A stretch of 64,000 nucleotides of DNA from Devosia yakushimensis (GTDB taxonomy: Bacteria; Pseudomonadota; Alphaproteobacteria; Rhizobiales; Devosiaceae): the NCBI RefSeq assembly GCF_030159855.1, contig NZ_BSNG01000001.1:3410001-3474000 (forward strand), written 5' to 3'. The notes beneath the pieces were generated by a model, which searched no databases, was not told where the DNA came from, and was given only the letters and a program-made list of their open reading frames with translations. How positions within the stretch are numbered: position 1 is the first letter of the stretch; each line of letters opens with the position of its first letter. Shown in pieces: positions 55,392 to 63,539 of this stretch. The position numbers and the translations under genes are program-made.

Positions 55392-55853
55392 TTATTCGGC
55401 GGGAGCCATCATGGCGTCGATGACATTGAGGCCGAGGCGGTCGCGAATCGAGCGCTTTTTGCTGGCGAGATCGGCAATGGTGTATTTCTGCAGGACGGTG
55501 AAGAAGGCCCCCAGCGCTTCGCGGAGCGCGCCATTGAGATCGCATTCCCCGATCAGCGGGCAATCGGCGCCGTCTTCGAAACATTCGGCCAGGGCGAAAT
55601 TTTCTTCGGTGAGGCGGATCGTATCGAACAGGGTGATCTGGTCGGCGGGCTTGCCCAGCTTGATGCCGCCATGGCGGCCGCGCACGGTCTCGATCAGCCC
55701 GTTTTCGACCAGCGGCTTGATCAGCTTGAACAGGAACAGTTCGGAAATATTGTAGGACTTGGCGATATCGGCGACGCGGCTGAGCTCGGGCTCATTGACC
55801 GCGCAATAGACCAGGGCGCGAATGGCATAGTTGGATTGACGCGTCAGTCTCAC
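55392..55853 (-). CDS. rirA: Rrf2-family iron-responsive regulator RirA
   Basis: Encodes 153 residues from GTG at 55853, with AAAGG seven bases upstream. It starts RLTRQSNYAIRALVYCA, as rhizobial RirA does, followed by the winged helix NISELFLFKLIKPLVENGLIE and RGRHGGIKLGKP. The cluster-binding cysteines are in ECFEDGADCPLIGEC: spacing Cys-x6-Cys-x5-Cys, one residue less than the x7/x5 I recall for Rhizobium RirA. It represses iron-uptake genes when iron is enough, using an Fe-S cluster. An Irr-type ICE box lies about 95 bases upstream. Confidence 0.88.
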   Translation of the reverse strand: MRLTRQSNYAIRALVYCAVNEPELSRVADIAKSYNISELFLFKLIKPLVENGLIETVRGRHGGIKLGKPADQITLFDTIRLTEENFALAECFEDGADCPLIGECDLNGALREALGAFFTVLQKYTIADLASKKRSIRDRLGLNVIDAMMAPAE

Positions 55854-55947
55854 GGATGGACCTTTCTGCCGAGTCGGGGACAACGGCCAAAAACGACGTG
55901 CACTCAAGCATTTAATAGCATTGAGGCTCTCTTAACACTGCCCCTAA

Positions 55948-55964
55948 CTTATAACCATTCTAAA
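55948..55964. promoter_or_regulatory. Candidate iron-control element (Irr/ICE-like)
   Basis: CTTATAACCATTCTAAA matches the palindromic ICE form TTTAGAA-n3-TTCTAAA with a perfect right half and five of seven in the left half. It lies upstream of rirA (start 55853) and the IHF-like gene (start 56075). Confidence 0.5.
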
Positions 55965-56074
55965 ATAAGTCAACTAAACCTGAACGATCAAATCATATTT
56001 CTCGCCCTGCGCACAATGCTGGACAGCGGCTTAAATTCCTCCTATGAATTTAATGGCGGCAGGGAAGGAAAATC

Positions 56075-56434
56075 GTGAGCAAAACAATCACGCGCGCAAT
56101 GCTCAGCGAAGCAGCAGCACAAAAGACCGGCATGTCCAAGCATGAGGTGGCGGCCATTGGCGATGCCATGTTCGCGCTGATCGGGCAGGCCCTGATGGAG
56201 GGGGAGGGCGTCAAGCTCACCGCTTTCGGCTCGCTGCAGGTTCGGCCCCGGGCCGAGCGGCTGGGCCGCAATCCGCGCACCGGCACCGCCCATCGCATTT
56301 CGCCGCGCCATACCGTGATCTTCACGCCCAGCATGCAATTGCGCGATCAGCTCGACCTGGCGGTCACCCGAGCCGCAAGCAAGCCGGCACGGCGGCGGGA
56401 CTGGGAAGTGGAGGCAGCGGTTCAGCCGCGCTGA
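56075..56434 (+). CDS. IHF/HU-family DNA-binding protein
   Basis: Encodes 119 residues from GTG at 56075, with GGAAGGAA upstream. It begins TITRAMLSEAAAQKTGMSKHE and includes VKLTAFGSLQVRPRAERLGR and GRNPRTGTAH, the DNA-intercalating Pro arm of the IHF/HU family, nearer IhfA than HU. About 20 extra C-terminal residues are present. Main IHF subunits are usually better conserved, so this is likely an accessory paralogue. Confidence 0.8.
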   Translation: MSKTITRAMLSEAAAQKTGMSKHEVAAIGDAMFALIGQALMEGEGVKLTAFGSLQVRPRAERLGRNPRTGTAHRISPRHTVIFTPSMQLRDQLDLAVTRAASKPARRRDWEVEAAVQPR

Positions 56435-56593
56435 GCCGGGCACGGCAATCGCGCTATTTGGACGGCCGTTTCCAGACCGAATCGACATTTAGATTTGAGG
56501 TCAGCCGAGAGGCCCCGATCCGCTCCTTCCCTTCGAGAGGAGGGACTGGATTACGGCTGTCTACCCGTCAGAAAAGCTGAATAGGAACTGGAC

Positions 56594-56752
56594 CTAGTGG
56601 CCCTGCGCCAGATTGGCGATGTCGGCCAGGCTGAAGCCAGCAGCGGAGACCGCGCAGGTGGTGGCAACCACGATAATTGCGGCGATCAAACCATATTCGA
56701 CCGGGGTCACGCCCGCTTCGTCGCGCAGAAAACTGGTCATGGCCGAAATCAT
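56594..56752 (-). CDS. Flp/Fap-type pilin
   Basis: A 52-residue type IVb prepilin from ATG at 56752 with AGGGGCG upstream. MISAMTSFLRDEAGVTPVEY is the classic Flp leader: basic start, then Gly-Val-Thr-x-x-Glu-Tyr at the prepilin peptidase site, then a hydrophobic helix (GLIAAIIVVATTCAVS). TadE and TadG genes are 6-8 kb to the left; no tad secretion ATPase is in the window. Confidence 0.9.
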   Translation of the reverse strand: MISAMTSFLRDEAGVTPVEYGLIAAIIVVATTCAVSAAGFSLADIANLAQGH

Positions 56753-57113
56753 GGGTAACGCCCCTATGCACGCAACAGATTAGGCCTGGAGTGTGCCCGA
56801 ATAAGACTGAACTCAATCTGAACGCATGGTAACTTTTTGCACCAGCAAAATCGCTTGCTTTTTAGCAATCCCTGACCAGTAACACTTTGAAATAGCTCAT
56901 CTTCTTGCGAGATCCACGGGCAAAGCGGAGCAGGCAAGCCAATATTAACCATCTTCATAAAGGTTAATAAAGGGTTTACGTGGCGCCCCGGCGAGGCAGA
57001 GGGCAAGTTAACCACGAGCCCGGAAGAATCCGGGAACGCCCACGAGAGAGCCGGCCCCCGCCGCAATGGGCCGCTCTCTCGGTTCCCCTTCCCGCGCTCA
57101 AGGTTACTCTGCC
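56753..57113. other. 361-base AT-rich gap, pilin promoter region
   Basis: No gene seen. The stretch is AT-rich and holds TTAATAAAGGGTTTA at 56964-56978, near the CtrA pattern TTAA-n7-TTAA(C). A TTAACC...GGTTAA inverted repeat overlaps it (56945-56967). Control of the pilin (start 56752) or of the gene at 57114 is plausible. Confidence 0.4.
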
Positions 57114-57311
57114 ATGGCCCTTTACAAGGTTCGAATGCGTTCCGGCGAACTTATCGTGGTCGAGGATGGCCGCGACCTGACCACGCTCAGCAAGACGCTG
57201 CGCGAACAGGGGTTTCTCCAGATCGAACGCCGCGATTCCGACTATGCCCCCGCCAAGATGACGCTGGTGTCGCTGATGGAACACGCCGTCAATTCCATCG
57301 AACGCAGCTAG
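57114..57311 (+). CDS. Small protein of unknown function
   Basis: Encodes 65 residues from ATG at 57114 with AAGG upstream (MALYKVRMRSGELIVVEDG at the start). It has alternating charged and hydrophobic residues, with no recognised domain or signal peptide. It ends four bases into the opposing gene at 57308. Family unknown, but the codon pattern looks coding. Confidence 0.6.
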   Translation: MALYKVRMRSGELIVVEDGRDLTTLSKTLREQGFLQIERRDSDYAPAKMTLVSLMEHAVNSIERS

Positions 57312-57679
57312 CGCGTAAAGGCGCATTTGCGGGACCAAAGTTCGCCGCGAAAAGCGAGAATATCGTCCTCGGCCAGGTCTGGATCGGACGTGCCGCTGAA
57401 AACGTCGAATGTCCAATCCGGCTGATCCTGGCAAACGCCTTGGCGCACCTTGCCGGGCGAAGGGGGCGCCGTGATCGAGCAGGCAATCTCCGTCGTGTCG
57501 GGCCTGGTGAGAGTGGCCGAGGACTGGCTGGGGTTCATGCGCAGCACGCTGCCCGCCTCATCGACATAGATACAGGTATCGAAAGCGGCAGCGCCCTGGC
57601 TGATAAGAGCCAGCAGCAGAGCCAGCCCGGCCCGCGTGAGAGCGGCCCGGCGCGCCTGCCGGTCAGCCGGCCAGCACAA
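57308..57679 (-). CDS. Exported small protein, unknown
   Basis: About 123 residues from TTG at 57679; the start is uncertain because the upstream part overlaps the next gene. Residues about 8-35 (RQARRAALTRAGLALLLA, ending GAAAF) look like a signal peptide. The mature part has four Cys (DTCIYVDEAG, TEIACSITAPPS, GVCQDQPDWTFD, and near the end SRKCAFTR), suggesting disulphides. No recognised family. Confidence 0.5.
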   Translation of the reverse strand: MCWPADRQARRAALTRAGLALLLALISQGAAAFDTCIYVDEAGSVLRMNPSQSSATLTRPDTTEIACSITAPPSPGKVRQGVCQDQPDWTFDVFSGTSDPDLAEDDILAFRGELWSRKCAFTR

Positions 57680-57839
57680 GGCAAGCCGCGATGCCGCCCG
57701 ACACCGCCAAAAAGCCGAGCAGCAGCAGGGTGCGGCCCGGAACACCGGCTTCATCGGCCGAAGCATGGCGATCATCGCCGGCGGTGCGGCGCTGCTGCTG
57801 GAGGAGATAATAGTGGGAATAGCCAAAAAAGCGGGACAT
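57663..57839 (-). CDS. Small membrane protein of unknown function
   Basis: Encodes 58 residues from ATG at 57839 with GGAGGG six bases upstream. Start MSRFFGYSHYYLLQQQRRTA, then a Gly-rich C-terminal hydrophobic helix ending LVLAG. The gene overlaps the exported protein at 57308-57679 by 17 bases in another frame. Function unknown. Confidence 0.6.
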   Translation of the reverse strand: MSRFFGYSHYYLLQQQRRTAGDDRHASADEAGVPGRTLLLLGFLAVSGGIAACLVLAG

Positions 57840-58059
57840 GGAGACCCTCCGGTCAAGGTGATACCGGTTTAGGCCCGAAGCGCGTAATGGCGCCATGCGG
57901 TTTGTGGGCGGGGCGCATAAAGACGGCATAAGCCTTGCTGCGCTGCAGCACGCTCGACGATCCATACCAGTGGGAAATTCAGCCCCCACCCTCATTCCTT
58001 CTCCACAAGGGGAGGGAGGCAGACCGGGGCTCTCCTGAAAGAAACCCCCTCGCCCGGCC

Positions 58060-58827
58060 CTAGCGCATCATGTGGCCGCCATCGGCGATGATGGTTTGGC
58101 CGGTCATGATCCCAGCGTCGTCGGAGGCGAGCCAGAGGGCGAGGTTTGCGATGTCCTCGGGCTGCACCAGGGTCTTGACCGCCTGGCGCTCGAGCGTCTG
58201 GTCGATATAGGCCGGGGTGAGACCTGCGGTCGCCCGTTCCGTCATGGTGCGGCCGGGCGCGATGCACATGACGCGGATACCGGAGGGTCCGAGATCGCGC
58301 GCGAGGCATTGGGTGAAGCCGCCAATGGCGGCCTTGGCGGTGCCATAGGCCAAAAGCCCAGCAGTCCCCTGCATCCAGGAGGTGGAGCCCAGATTGAGGA
58401 TCACCCCATGGCCCGCGGCCTGCATGCCCGGCGTTACCGCCTGGGCGGCAAAGGCCAGATGGCGCAGGTTGATGGCCATGCGCTCGTCCCAATAATCGGG
58501 CGTGATGCTTGCAAAATCATGGCGCTGGTCGTTGCCGGCATTGTTGACCAGCACGCGAATGGGGCCCAGCGCTTCGGCCACGGCGGCGATGGCTTGCTGG
58601 AGCGCCGCGATATCGGCGACATCGGCTGGCGACGACATTGCCTGCCCGCCGGCCTGAACGATTTCGGCGACCACGGCCTCGGCGCCCGCCGCATCGCGAT
58701 CGATGATGCCGACCGGGGCGCCCTGCCCGGCAAAGGCCAGGGCAATGGCGCGGCCGATGCCCGTTGCAGCGCCGGTGACCAGGACGGGCCGTCCGCGCAG
58801 GCCGGCATAGATGCTGGTCGTGCTCAT
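58060..58827 (-). CDS. Short-chain dehydrogenase/reductase
   Basis: Encodes 255 residues of a classical SDR. Features: TGAATGIGRAIALAFAG (cofactor loop), NNAGN, Ser of LGSTSWMQG, and YGTAKAA with the catalytic Tyr-x-x-x-Lys, ending with GRTMTERATAG. In the locus it would oxidise a sugar to a lactone before the SMP-30 domain of the next gene acts. It overlaps the fusion gene by four bases (ATGA). Confidence 0.85.
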   Translation of the reverse strand: MSTTSIYAGLRGRPVLVTGAATGIGRAIALAFAGQGAPVGIIDRDAAGAEAVVAEIVQAGGQAMSSPADVADIAALQQAIAAVAEALGPIRVLVNNAGNDQRHDFASITPDYWDERMAINLRHLAFAAQAVTPGMQAAGHGVILNLGSTSWMQGTAGLLAYGTAKAAIGGFTQCLARDLGPSGIRVMCIAPGRTMTERATAGLTPAYIDQTLERQAVKTLVQPEDIANLALWLASDDAGIMTGQTIIADGGHMMR

Positions 58828-60527
58828 CCGGCAAACATCCCCCCTGGCTGACCCCGAACCCCCGGCTCGAACACGAAGAGGCCGCCCGAAAGCGGGGCTT
58901 CGACCAGCATGCGCTCGGCCAGCCGGATGCGGCCTGAAGTAATATAGAGCCGGTCGAGATCAGGCCCACCGAAACAGCAGCTGGAGGGACGGGGAACCGG
59001 CACGCCGACCACGCGGTCGAGCCGGCCATCGGGGGCATAGCGGCGCACCGACCAGCCATCCCAGACGGCGACCCAGATATAGCCCTCGGCATCGACGGTG
59101 AGCCCGTCGGGCTTGCCCTCAACGGGCGGGATCTGGATCAGCGGCCGACGGTTGGCCACCGAGCCAGTGTCGAGATCGAAATCATAGGCGAAGACGCAGC
59201 CCTGGGCGGAATCGGCGAAATACATCTGCCTGTCATCGGGGCTCCAATCCATGCCGTTGGAAACGGTGAAGCCGGTATCGACGCGGCGCCAGCTGGCATC
59301 GGGCTCGATGCAATAGAGGCTGCCCGAGGGGGCGGAAGCATCGAGCGCCATGCTGCCGGCCCAGAACCGGCCACGGCGGTCGCATTTGGCGTCGTTGAAG
59401 CGATTGGTCCCCATGGCGGCTTCGGGATCGACCACCGGGGTCAGCGCGCCGGTGGCGATATCGAGCAGTTCGAGCCCGTTCTGGGTCATGACGGCATGGC
59501 CACCCTGCCGGCGGGCGGCGATGGAGGTCACCATGCGCGGCACTTTGAGGGCGCGGTCCTGTCCGGTCACGGGATCAAAGACATGGACGGCGGGCGCCAG
59601 GATATCGAGCCAGAGGAGGCTCCGGTCGGCGCCAGTCCAGACCGGCCCCTCCCCAAGATGGGCCGCCACGGGCAGCACGCATTCGGCATTGGCCGCGATG
59701 GTGGTGCGGGGCCGTTCGGGCGCATTGATGCTCATGGCAGTGGCTCCGACATTGCCCGAAATGCGGCGGGCCGCTTCCATCAGGTCGCGGCCGATCGTGT
59801 GCAGGCGGTCGATGGAAATACGCTCGCGCGGGCCCGATACGCCGATGGCGGCAATGGGTTCATGGCGATGGTCGAGCACAGGGGCGGCCACCGAGACGAC
59901 GCCGGGAACATGGTCCTCGATGGAAAGAGCATAGCCGCGAGCGCGCGTGAGACTGAGATCGGCCAGCAATTCGGCCTCGTTGCCGGGCTTCTTGCCCGGA
60001 TCGTCCGAGGCCATCAATTCGGCGATGAGGCTGCGCTGGCGATGGGGGGCGAGGAAACTCATCAGCGCCTTGCCGCCGGCCGTATTGTGCAGCGGCGCGC
60101 GGCGGCCGACCTCGATGCGGAAACCGAAGGCGTCACTGGCCAGGCGCCGGTCGATATAGAGAATGGCGCCGCTTTCGATTTCGCAGAGCGAGACAGTTTC
60201 GTGGGTCAGATCGGCCAGCCGATCCAGCTCGGGTGCGGCAGCCCCGCGCAGGTCGAACTCGTCCCAGACCTTGTGCGCCAGCTCGAACAGGCGCGGCCCG
60301 AGCCGATAGGTCTGGTCGGCCTCGTTGAGGCGGATGAGGCGAAATTCCATCAGCGCCTCAAGGATGCGATGGAGCGTTCCCTTGGGAAAGCCGGTGAGCT
60401 TGAGCAATTGGGTGAAGCGCTGCGGCCGGTCGACCTCGCCCAGCAGGTCGAGCACATAGAGCCCCTTACCCAGGGCGGAGGTGCCCATGGGCATTTCGTG
60501 GTCGCCTAGTCGCATCGGTTCGGGCAT
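58824..60527 (-). CDS. IclR-type regulator fused to an SMP-30 lactonase
   Basis: Encodes 567 residues, more than twice a normal IclR protein. Residues about 15-75 form the IclR winged helix (SALGKGLYVLDLLGEV, then GFPKGTLHRILEALM); about 85-265 the IclR effector domain (EVGRRAPLHNTAGGKALMSF). Residues about 280-560 are an SMP-30 lactonase: LGEGPVW, NRFNDAKCDRRGRFWAGSM, SNGMDWSPDDRQMYFADS and FGGPDLDRLYITS. No stop or frame change is seen between domains. This couples a sugar-acid sensor to a lactone-hydrolysing domain. It precedes the SDR gene by ATGA overlap. Confidence 0.85.
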   Translation of the reverse strand: MPEPMRLGDHEMPMGTSALGKGLYVLDLLGEVDRPQRFTQLLKLTGFPKGTLHRILEALMEFRLIRLNEADQTYRLGPRLFELAHKVWDEFDLRGAAAPELDRLADLTHETVSLCEIESGAILYIDRRLASDAFGFRIEVGRRAPLHNTAGGKALMSFLAPHRQRSLIAELMASDDPGKKPGNEAELLADLSLTRARGYALSIEDHVPGVVSVAAPVLDHRHEPIAAIGVSGPRERISIDRLHTIGRDLMEAARRISGNVGATAMSINAPERPRTTIAANAECVLPVAAHLGEGPVWTGADRSLLWLDILAPAVHVFDPVTGQDRALKVPRMVTSIAARRQGGHAVMTQNGLELLDIATGALTPVVDPEAAMGTNRFNDAKCDRRGRFWAGSMALDASAPSGSLYCIEPDASWRRVDTGFTVSNGMDWSPDDRQMYFADSAQGCVFAYDFDLDTGSVANRRPLIQIPPVEGKPDGLTVDAEGYIWVAVWDGWSVRRYAPDGRLDRVVGVPVPRPSSCCFGGPDLDRLYITSGRIRLAERMLVEAPLSGGLFVFEPGVRGQPGGMFAG

Positions 60528-60538
60528 GGCTGATTCCG

Positions 60539-61681
60539 CTAGCTGATCGCCACTTCTGTAACCGGATCGAACAGGTGTACGGAAGAGTTTGGCTTGAGCG
60601 CGAGGCGCACGGTTTTGCCCGAGACGGGCCTGTCACCATCGAAAAGCCGGGCGATGAGGGTGCCGCTGCTGCTGGCTTCATGCTCATGTTCGCCCGCTAC
60701 GGCCACCGCCACCTGGCGGCCCGGCATGCGGAAATGCACATAGGCTTCATTGCCCAGGCTCTCGACGAGGCTGGGCACGACCTCCAATGCCGGCTGGCCG
60801 GAGGCGGCCAGTTCCAGGGATTCCGGCCGGATGCCGCAGATGATTTCCTTGCCGATATAGCCGGCGGCCGCCGCGGCGACATTGTCGCCCAGGGGAAGCC
60901 TGAGGCTGCCGGCGTCGACGCTCCATTGTCCGTTCTCGGCCAGGATGGTGCCGCGGATGAAGTTCATGGCCGGGGAGCCGATAAAGCCGGCCACGAAGAT
61001 ATTGGCGGGGCGGTTGAACAATTCGTCGGGCGAGCCGATCTGCTGCACCACGCCCTTGCGCATGATGACGATGCGGTCGGCCATGGTCATGGCTTCGGTC
61101 TGGTCGTGGGTGACGTAGATGGTGGTGGTGCCGATACGCTTTTGCAGCGCGGTGATCTCGGCCCGCATCTGTACGCGCAAGGCGGCGTCGAGATTGGAGA
61201 GCGGTTCGTCCATCAAAAAGAGGCGCGGTTCACGCACGATGGCACGACCCAGGGCCACGCGCTGGCGCTGGCCGCCCGACAGGGCGCGCGGGCGGCGGTC
61301 GAGGAGATCGGTGATCTCAAGCGCCTGGGCGGCATGCTCGACGCGCTTATCGATCTCCTGCTTGCTGGTGCCGCGCATCTTGAGGCCGAAGCCGATATTC
61401 TGGCGCACGGTCAGATGGGGATAGAGCGCATAGTTCTGGAACACCATGGCGATGTCCCGCTTGCCGGGAGCCAGGTCGGTCACGTCCTCGCCGCCAATCA
61501 GGATGCGCCCCGTGCTGGCCGCTTCCAGGCCCGCCAGGATCTTGAGGGCGGTGGATTTGCCGCAGCCGGAAGGGCCGACAAAGACGGTGAATTCGCCATC
61601 GGCAATGTGGAGCGACATGTCCTTGAGGGCGTGGAAGGCGCCATAGGTCTTGTTGAGGTTCTGTATCTGAATTTCGGCCAT
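60539..61681 (-). CDS. Sugar ABC importer ATP-binding protein (UgpC/MsmK type)
   Basis: Encodes 380 residues from ATG at 61681. Walker A GPSGCGKST, LSGGQRQRVALGRAIVREP, Walker B LFLMDEPLSNLD, and VTHDQTEAMTMADRIV. The C-terminal TOBE-like region (after about residue 240) is the MalK/UgpC type that regulators and transport partners contact. It lies five bases after the permease gene at 61687 and ends 12 bases before the IclR-SMP-30 fusion gene. Confidence 0.88.
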   Translation of the reverse strand: MAEIQIQNLNKTYGAFHALKDMSLHIADGEFTVFVGPSGCGKSTALKILAGLEAASTGRILIGGEDVTDLAPGKRDIAMVFQNYALYPHLTVRQNIGFGLKMRGTSKQEIDKRVEHAAQALEITDLLDRRPRALSGGQRQRVALGRAIVREPRLFLMDEPLSNLDAALRVQMRAEITALQKRIGTTTIYVTHDQTEAMTMADRIVIMRKGVVQQIGSPDELFNRPANIFVAGFIGSPAMNFIRGTILAENGQWSVDAGSLRLPLGDNVAAAAAGYIGKEIICGIRPESLELAASGQPALEVVPSLVESLGNEAYVHFRMPGRQVAVAVAGEHEHEASSSGTLIARLFDGDRPVSGKTVRLALKPNSSVHLFDPVTEVAIS

Positions 61682-61686
61682 GGAGA

Positions 61687-62517
61687 TTACTTTCCCGCGC
61701 CAGCGGTGAGACCGCCGACGAGATAGCGTTGCAGGAAGAGATAGGCGATCATGATGGGCAGGGCGGCCAGGAGGGAAGCCGCCATGATGACGTTCCAATC
61801 GGTCTGGTATTCGCCCTTGAAGGTGGCGATGCCGACATTGGCGGTCCAATTGCCGGCGGCATTGGCGAGGAAAGTGCGGGCATAGAGATAATCGGCCCAG
61901 GACAGCACGAAGCCATAAAGCGCAGTTGCCGCCAGGCCGGGCGCCGAAACGGGCAGGATCACGCGGAAAAGGGCACCCCAGGGTGTGCAGCCGTCGACCT
62001 GGGCCGCCTGTTCCAGCTCCTGGGGAATGGAATCGAAATAGCCCTTGAGCATCCAGGTGGCGAAGGGAACGATGGCGGTGGCATGGGCGATGATCAGCGA
62101 CCAGAGCGAGCCCATGAGCCCCAGATTGCGGAAGATGCTGAAGAGCGGAATGATCAGCATGGTGGCCGGCAGCATCTTGCTCATCAGGATGAAGAGGCCC
62201 ACCGCCTCGCTGCCCTTCATGGTGTAGCGCGACAGGCTATAGGCGGCCAGCACCGAGACCAGCATGGAAATGCCGGTTGCCGCGAGCGCCACGACGGCCG
62301 AGTTCAGCAGCCAGCGGGGCATGTCGGTATTGAAGATCAGATTGGTATAGGTCTGCCATTGCGGGTTGTGCGGCCAGAATTGCGGCGGGAAACTGCGCAG
62401 GGCATTGCTGGGGGCCAGGGAGGTAATGACCATCCAATAGACCGGGAACAGCAGGACCGAAATCACCACGACCAGCGTGGTATAGAGCAGGATGGATTGG
62501 GGCAGCGTGCGTTTCAT
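61687..62517 (-). CDS. Sugar ABC importer permease, MalG type
   Basis: Encodes 276 residues with six helices. Typical features: VYWMVITSLAPSNALRSFPPQ and the cytoplasmic loop FATWMLKGYFDSIPQELEQAA (EAA-like), VDGCTPWGALFRVILPVSAPG. It belongs to the MalG/UgpE class of carbohydrate importers. It pairs with the MalF-type permease at 62527 and the ATPase at 60539. Confidence 0.88.
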   Translation of the reverse strand: MKRTLPQSILLYTTLVVVISVLLFPVYWMVITSLAPSNALRSFPPQFWPHNPQWQTYTNLIFNTDMPRWLLNSAVVALAATGISMLVSVLAAYSLSRYTMKGSEAVGLFILMSKMLPATMLIIPLFSIFRNLGLMGSLWSLIIAHATAIVPFATWMLKGYFDSIPQELEQAAQVDGCTPWGALFRVILPVSAPGLAATALYGFVLSWADYLYARTFLANAAGNWTANVGIATFKGEYQTDWNVIMAASLLAALPIMIAYLFLQRYLVGGLTAGAGK

Positions 62518-62526
62518 GGCGGCCTC

Positions 62527-63489
62527 CTAATAGATGGCGTGGCTGGTCTTTTTGACCAGGAAGGCGCTGATCACGGCGCAGATGACGAGCGTCACCACGC
62601 CGATGGAGGAGGCATAGCCCATGCGGAAGAAATTGAAGGCTTCCTCATAGGTCATGATAGCCAGCGTTTCGGTGGCCCCCACCGGCCCGCCGCCGGTCAA
62701 TACATAGATGATGGAAAAATCGCGGAACACCCAGAGCACGGTGAGGATGAGCGTGACGCCCAGGACCGGAGCGATGCAGGGTATGGTGACCCAGAAAAAG
62801 CGCTGGAAGACATTGGCGCCATCGACCTTGGCGGCCTGGTAATATTCCTCGGGAATGGACTGGAGGCCGGCCAGGATCATGATGGAAATGAAGGGATAGC
62901 CCTTCCACACCATGACCATGGTCACCGCCGAAAAGGCGGTGCTGGGGCTGGAGAACCAGCTCACCGGCCCACCGATCAGCCCGATCTTGATCAGGAGCCA
63001 GTTGAGCACGCCGAAGGAGGCGTCGAGGATCCAGACCCAGGTGACCACGGCCACTACTTCGGGAATGGCCCAGGGCAAGGCGATCAACATGCGGGCAAAG
63101 CTGCGGCCGCGGAATTGCTGATTGACCAGCAGAGCCGTGCCCATGCCCACCACCATGCTGATGGAGGTGACGACCAGCAACAATTGGGCGGTGACGCGCA
63201 GCGCGTTCCAGAAATCGGGAGACGAGAACAGCTTCTGGTAATTGACCAGCGTATAGTCGGCCGAGCCGAAGGAGAGCGTGGCGAATTTGACATCGTGGAA
63301 GCTGATATCGATGGCCAGCAGCATGGGATAGACGAGGATCGCCAGGATCAGCAGGGCCGCCGGAGCCAGCAGCAGATAGCCGAGCTTATTGGCATGTTTG
63401 GGGCTGGCCAGATCGATGCCGAAAAGCCCGGACGACCGGCGCGGGGCTGCAGTTGCGGTGCGGGACTGGCTGAGTTCTGACATCGCCAT
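62527..63489 (-). CDS. Sugar ABC importer permease, MalF type
   Basis: Encodes 320 residues. A basic N-terminal region precedes six helices (LLAPAALLILAILVYPMLL first). The EAA-like loop IPEEYYQAAKVDGANVFQRF is present. MalF/UgpA class. The ATG at 63489 is used; a Met at 63483 is an alternative start. A small stem-loop follows the upstream binding-protein stop in the gap of 50 bases. Confidence 0.86.
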   Translation of the reverse strand: MAMSELSQSRTATAAPRRSSGLFGIDLASPKHANKLGYLLLAPAALLILAILVYPMLLAIDISFHDVKFATLSFGSADYTLVNYQKLFSSPDFWNALRVTAQLLLVVTSISMVVGMGTALLVNQQFRGRSFARMLIALPWAIPEVVAVVTWVWILDASFGVLNWLLIKIGLIGGPVSWFSSPSTAFSAVTMVMVWKGYPFISIMILAGLQSIPEEYYQAAKVDGANVFQRFFWVTIPCIAPVLGVTLILTVLWVFRDFSIIYVLTGGGPVGATETLAIMTYEEAFNFFRMGYASSIGVVTLVICAVISAFLVKKTSHAIY

Positions 63490-63512
63490 GCTCCTTCTGA
63501 AGAAAAAGGGAC

Positions 63513-63528
63513 CGCCGGAGAACCGGCG
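63513..63528 (-). promoter_or_regulatory. Hairpin after the binding-protein gene
   Basis: On the minus strand CGCCGG-TTCT-CCGGCG forms a 6-bp stem, followed by GTCCCTTTTT. It lies between the binding protein stop at 63540 and the permease start at 63489 and may be a weak terminator lowering permease expression. Confidence 0.5.
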
Positions 63529-63539
63529 ATCCAGTCACT

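Noticed and set aside
61729..63480. Plus-strand 583-residue frame across the sugar permease genes
   Set aside because: It is rich in Gly, Asp, His and Gln, lacks a domain, and lies opposite two clear permeases.
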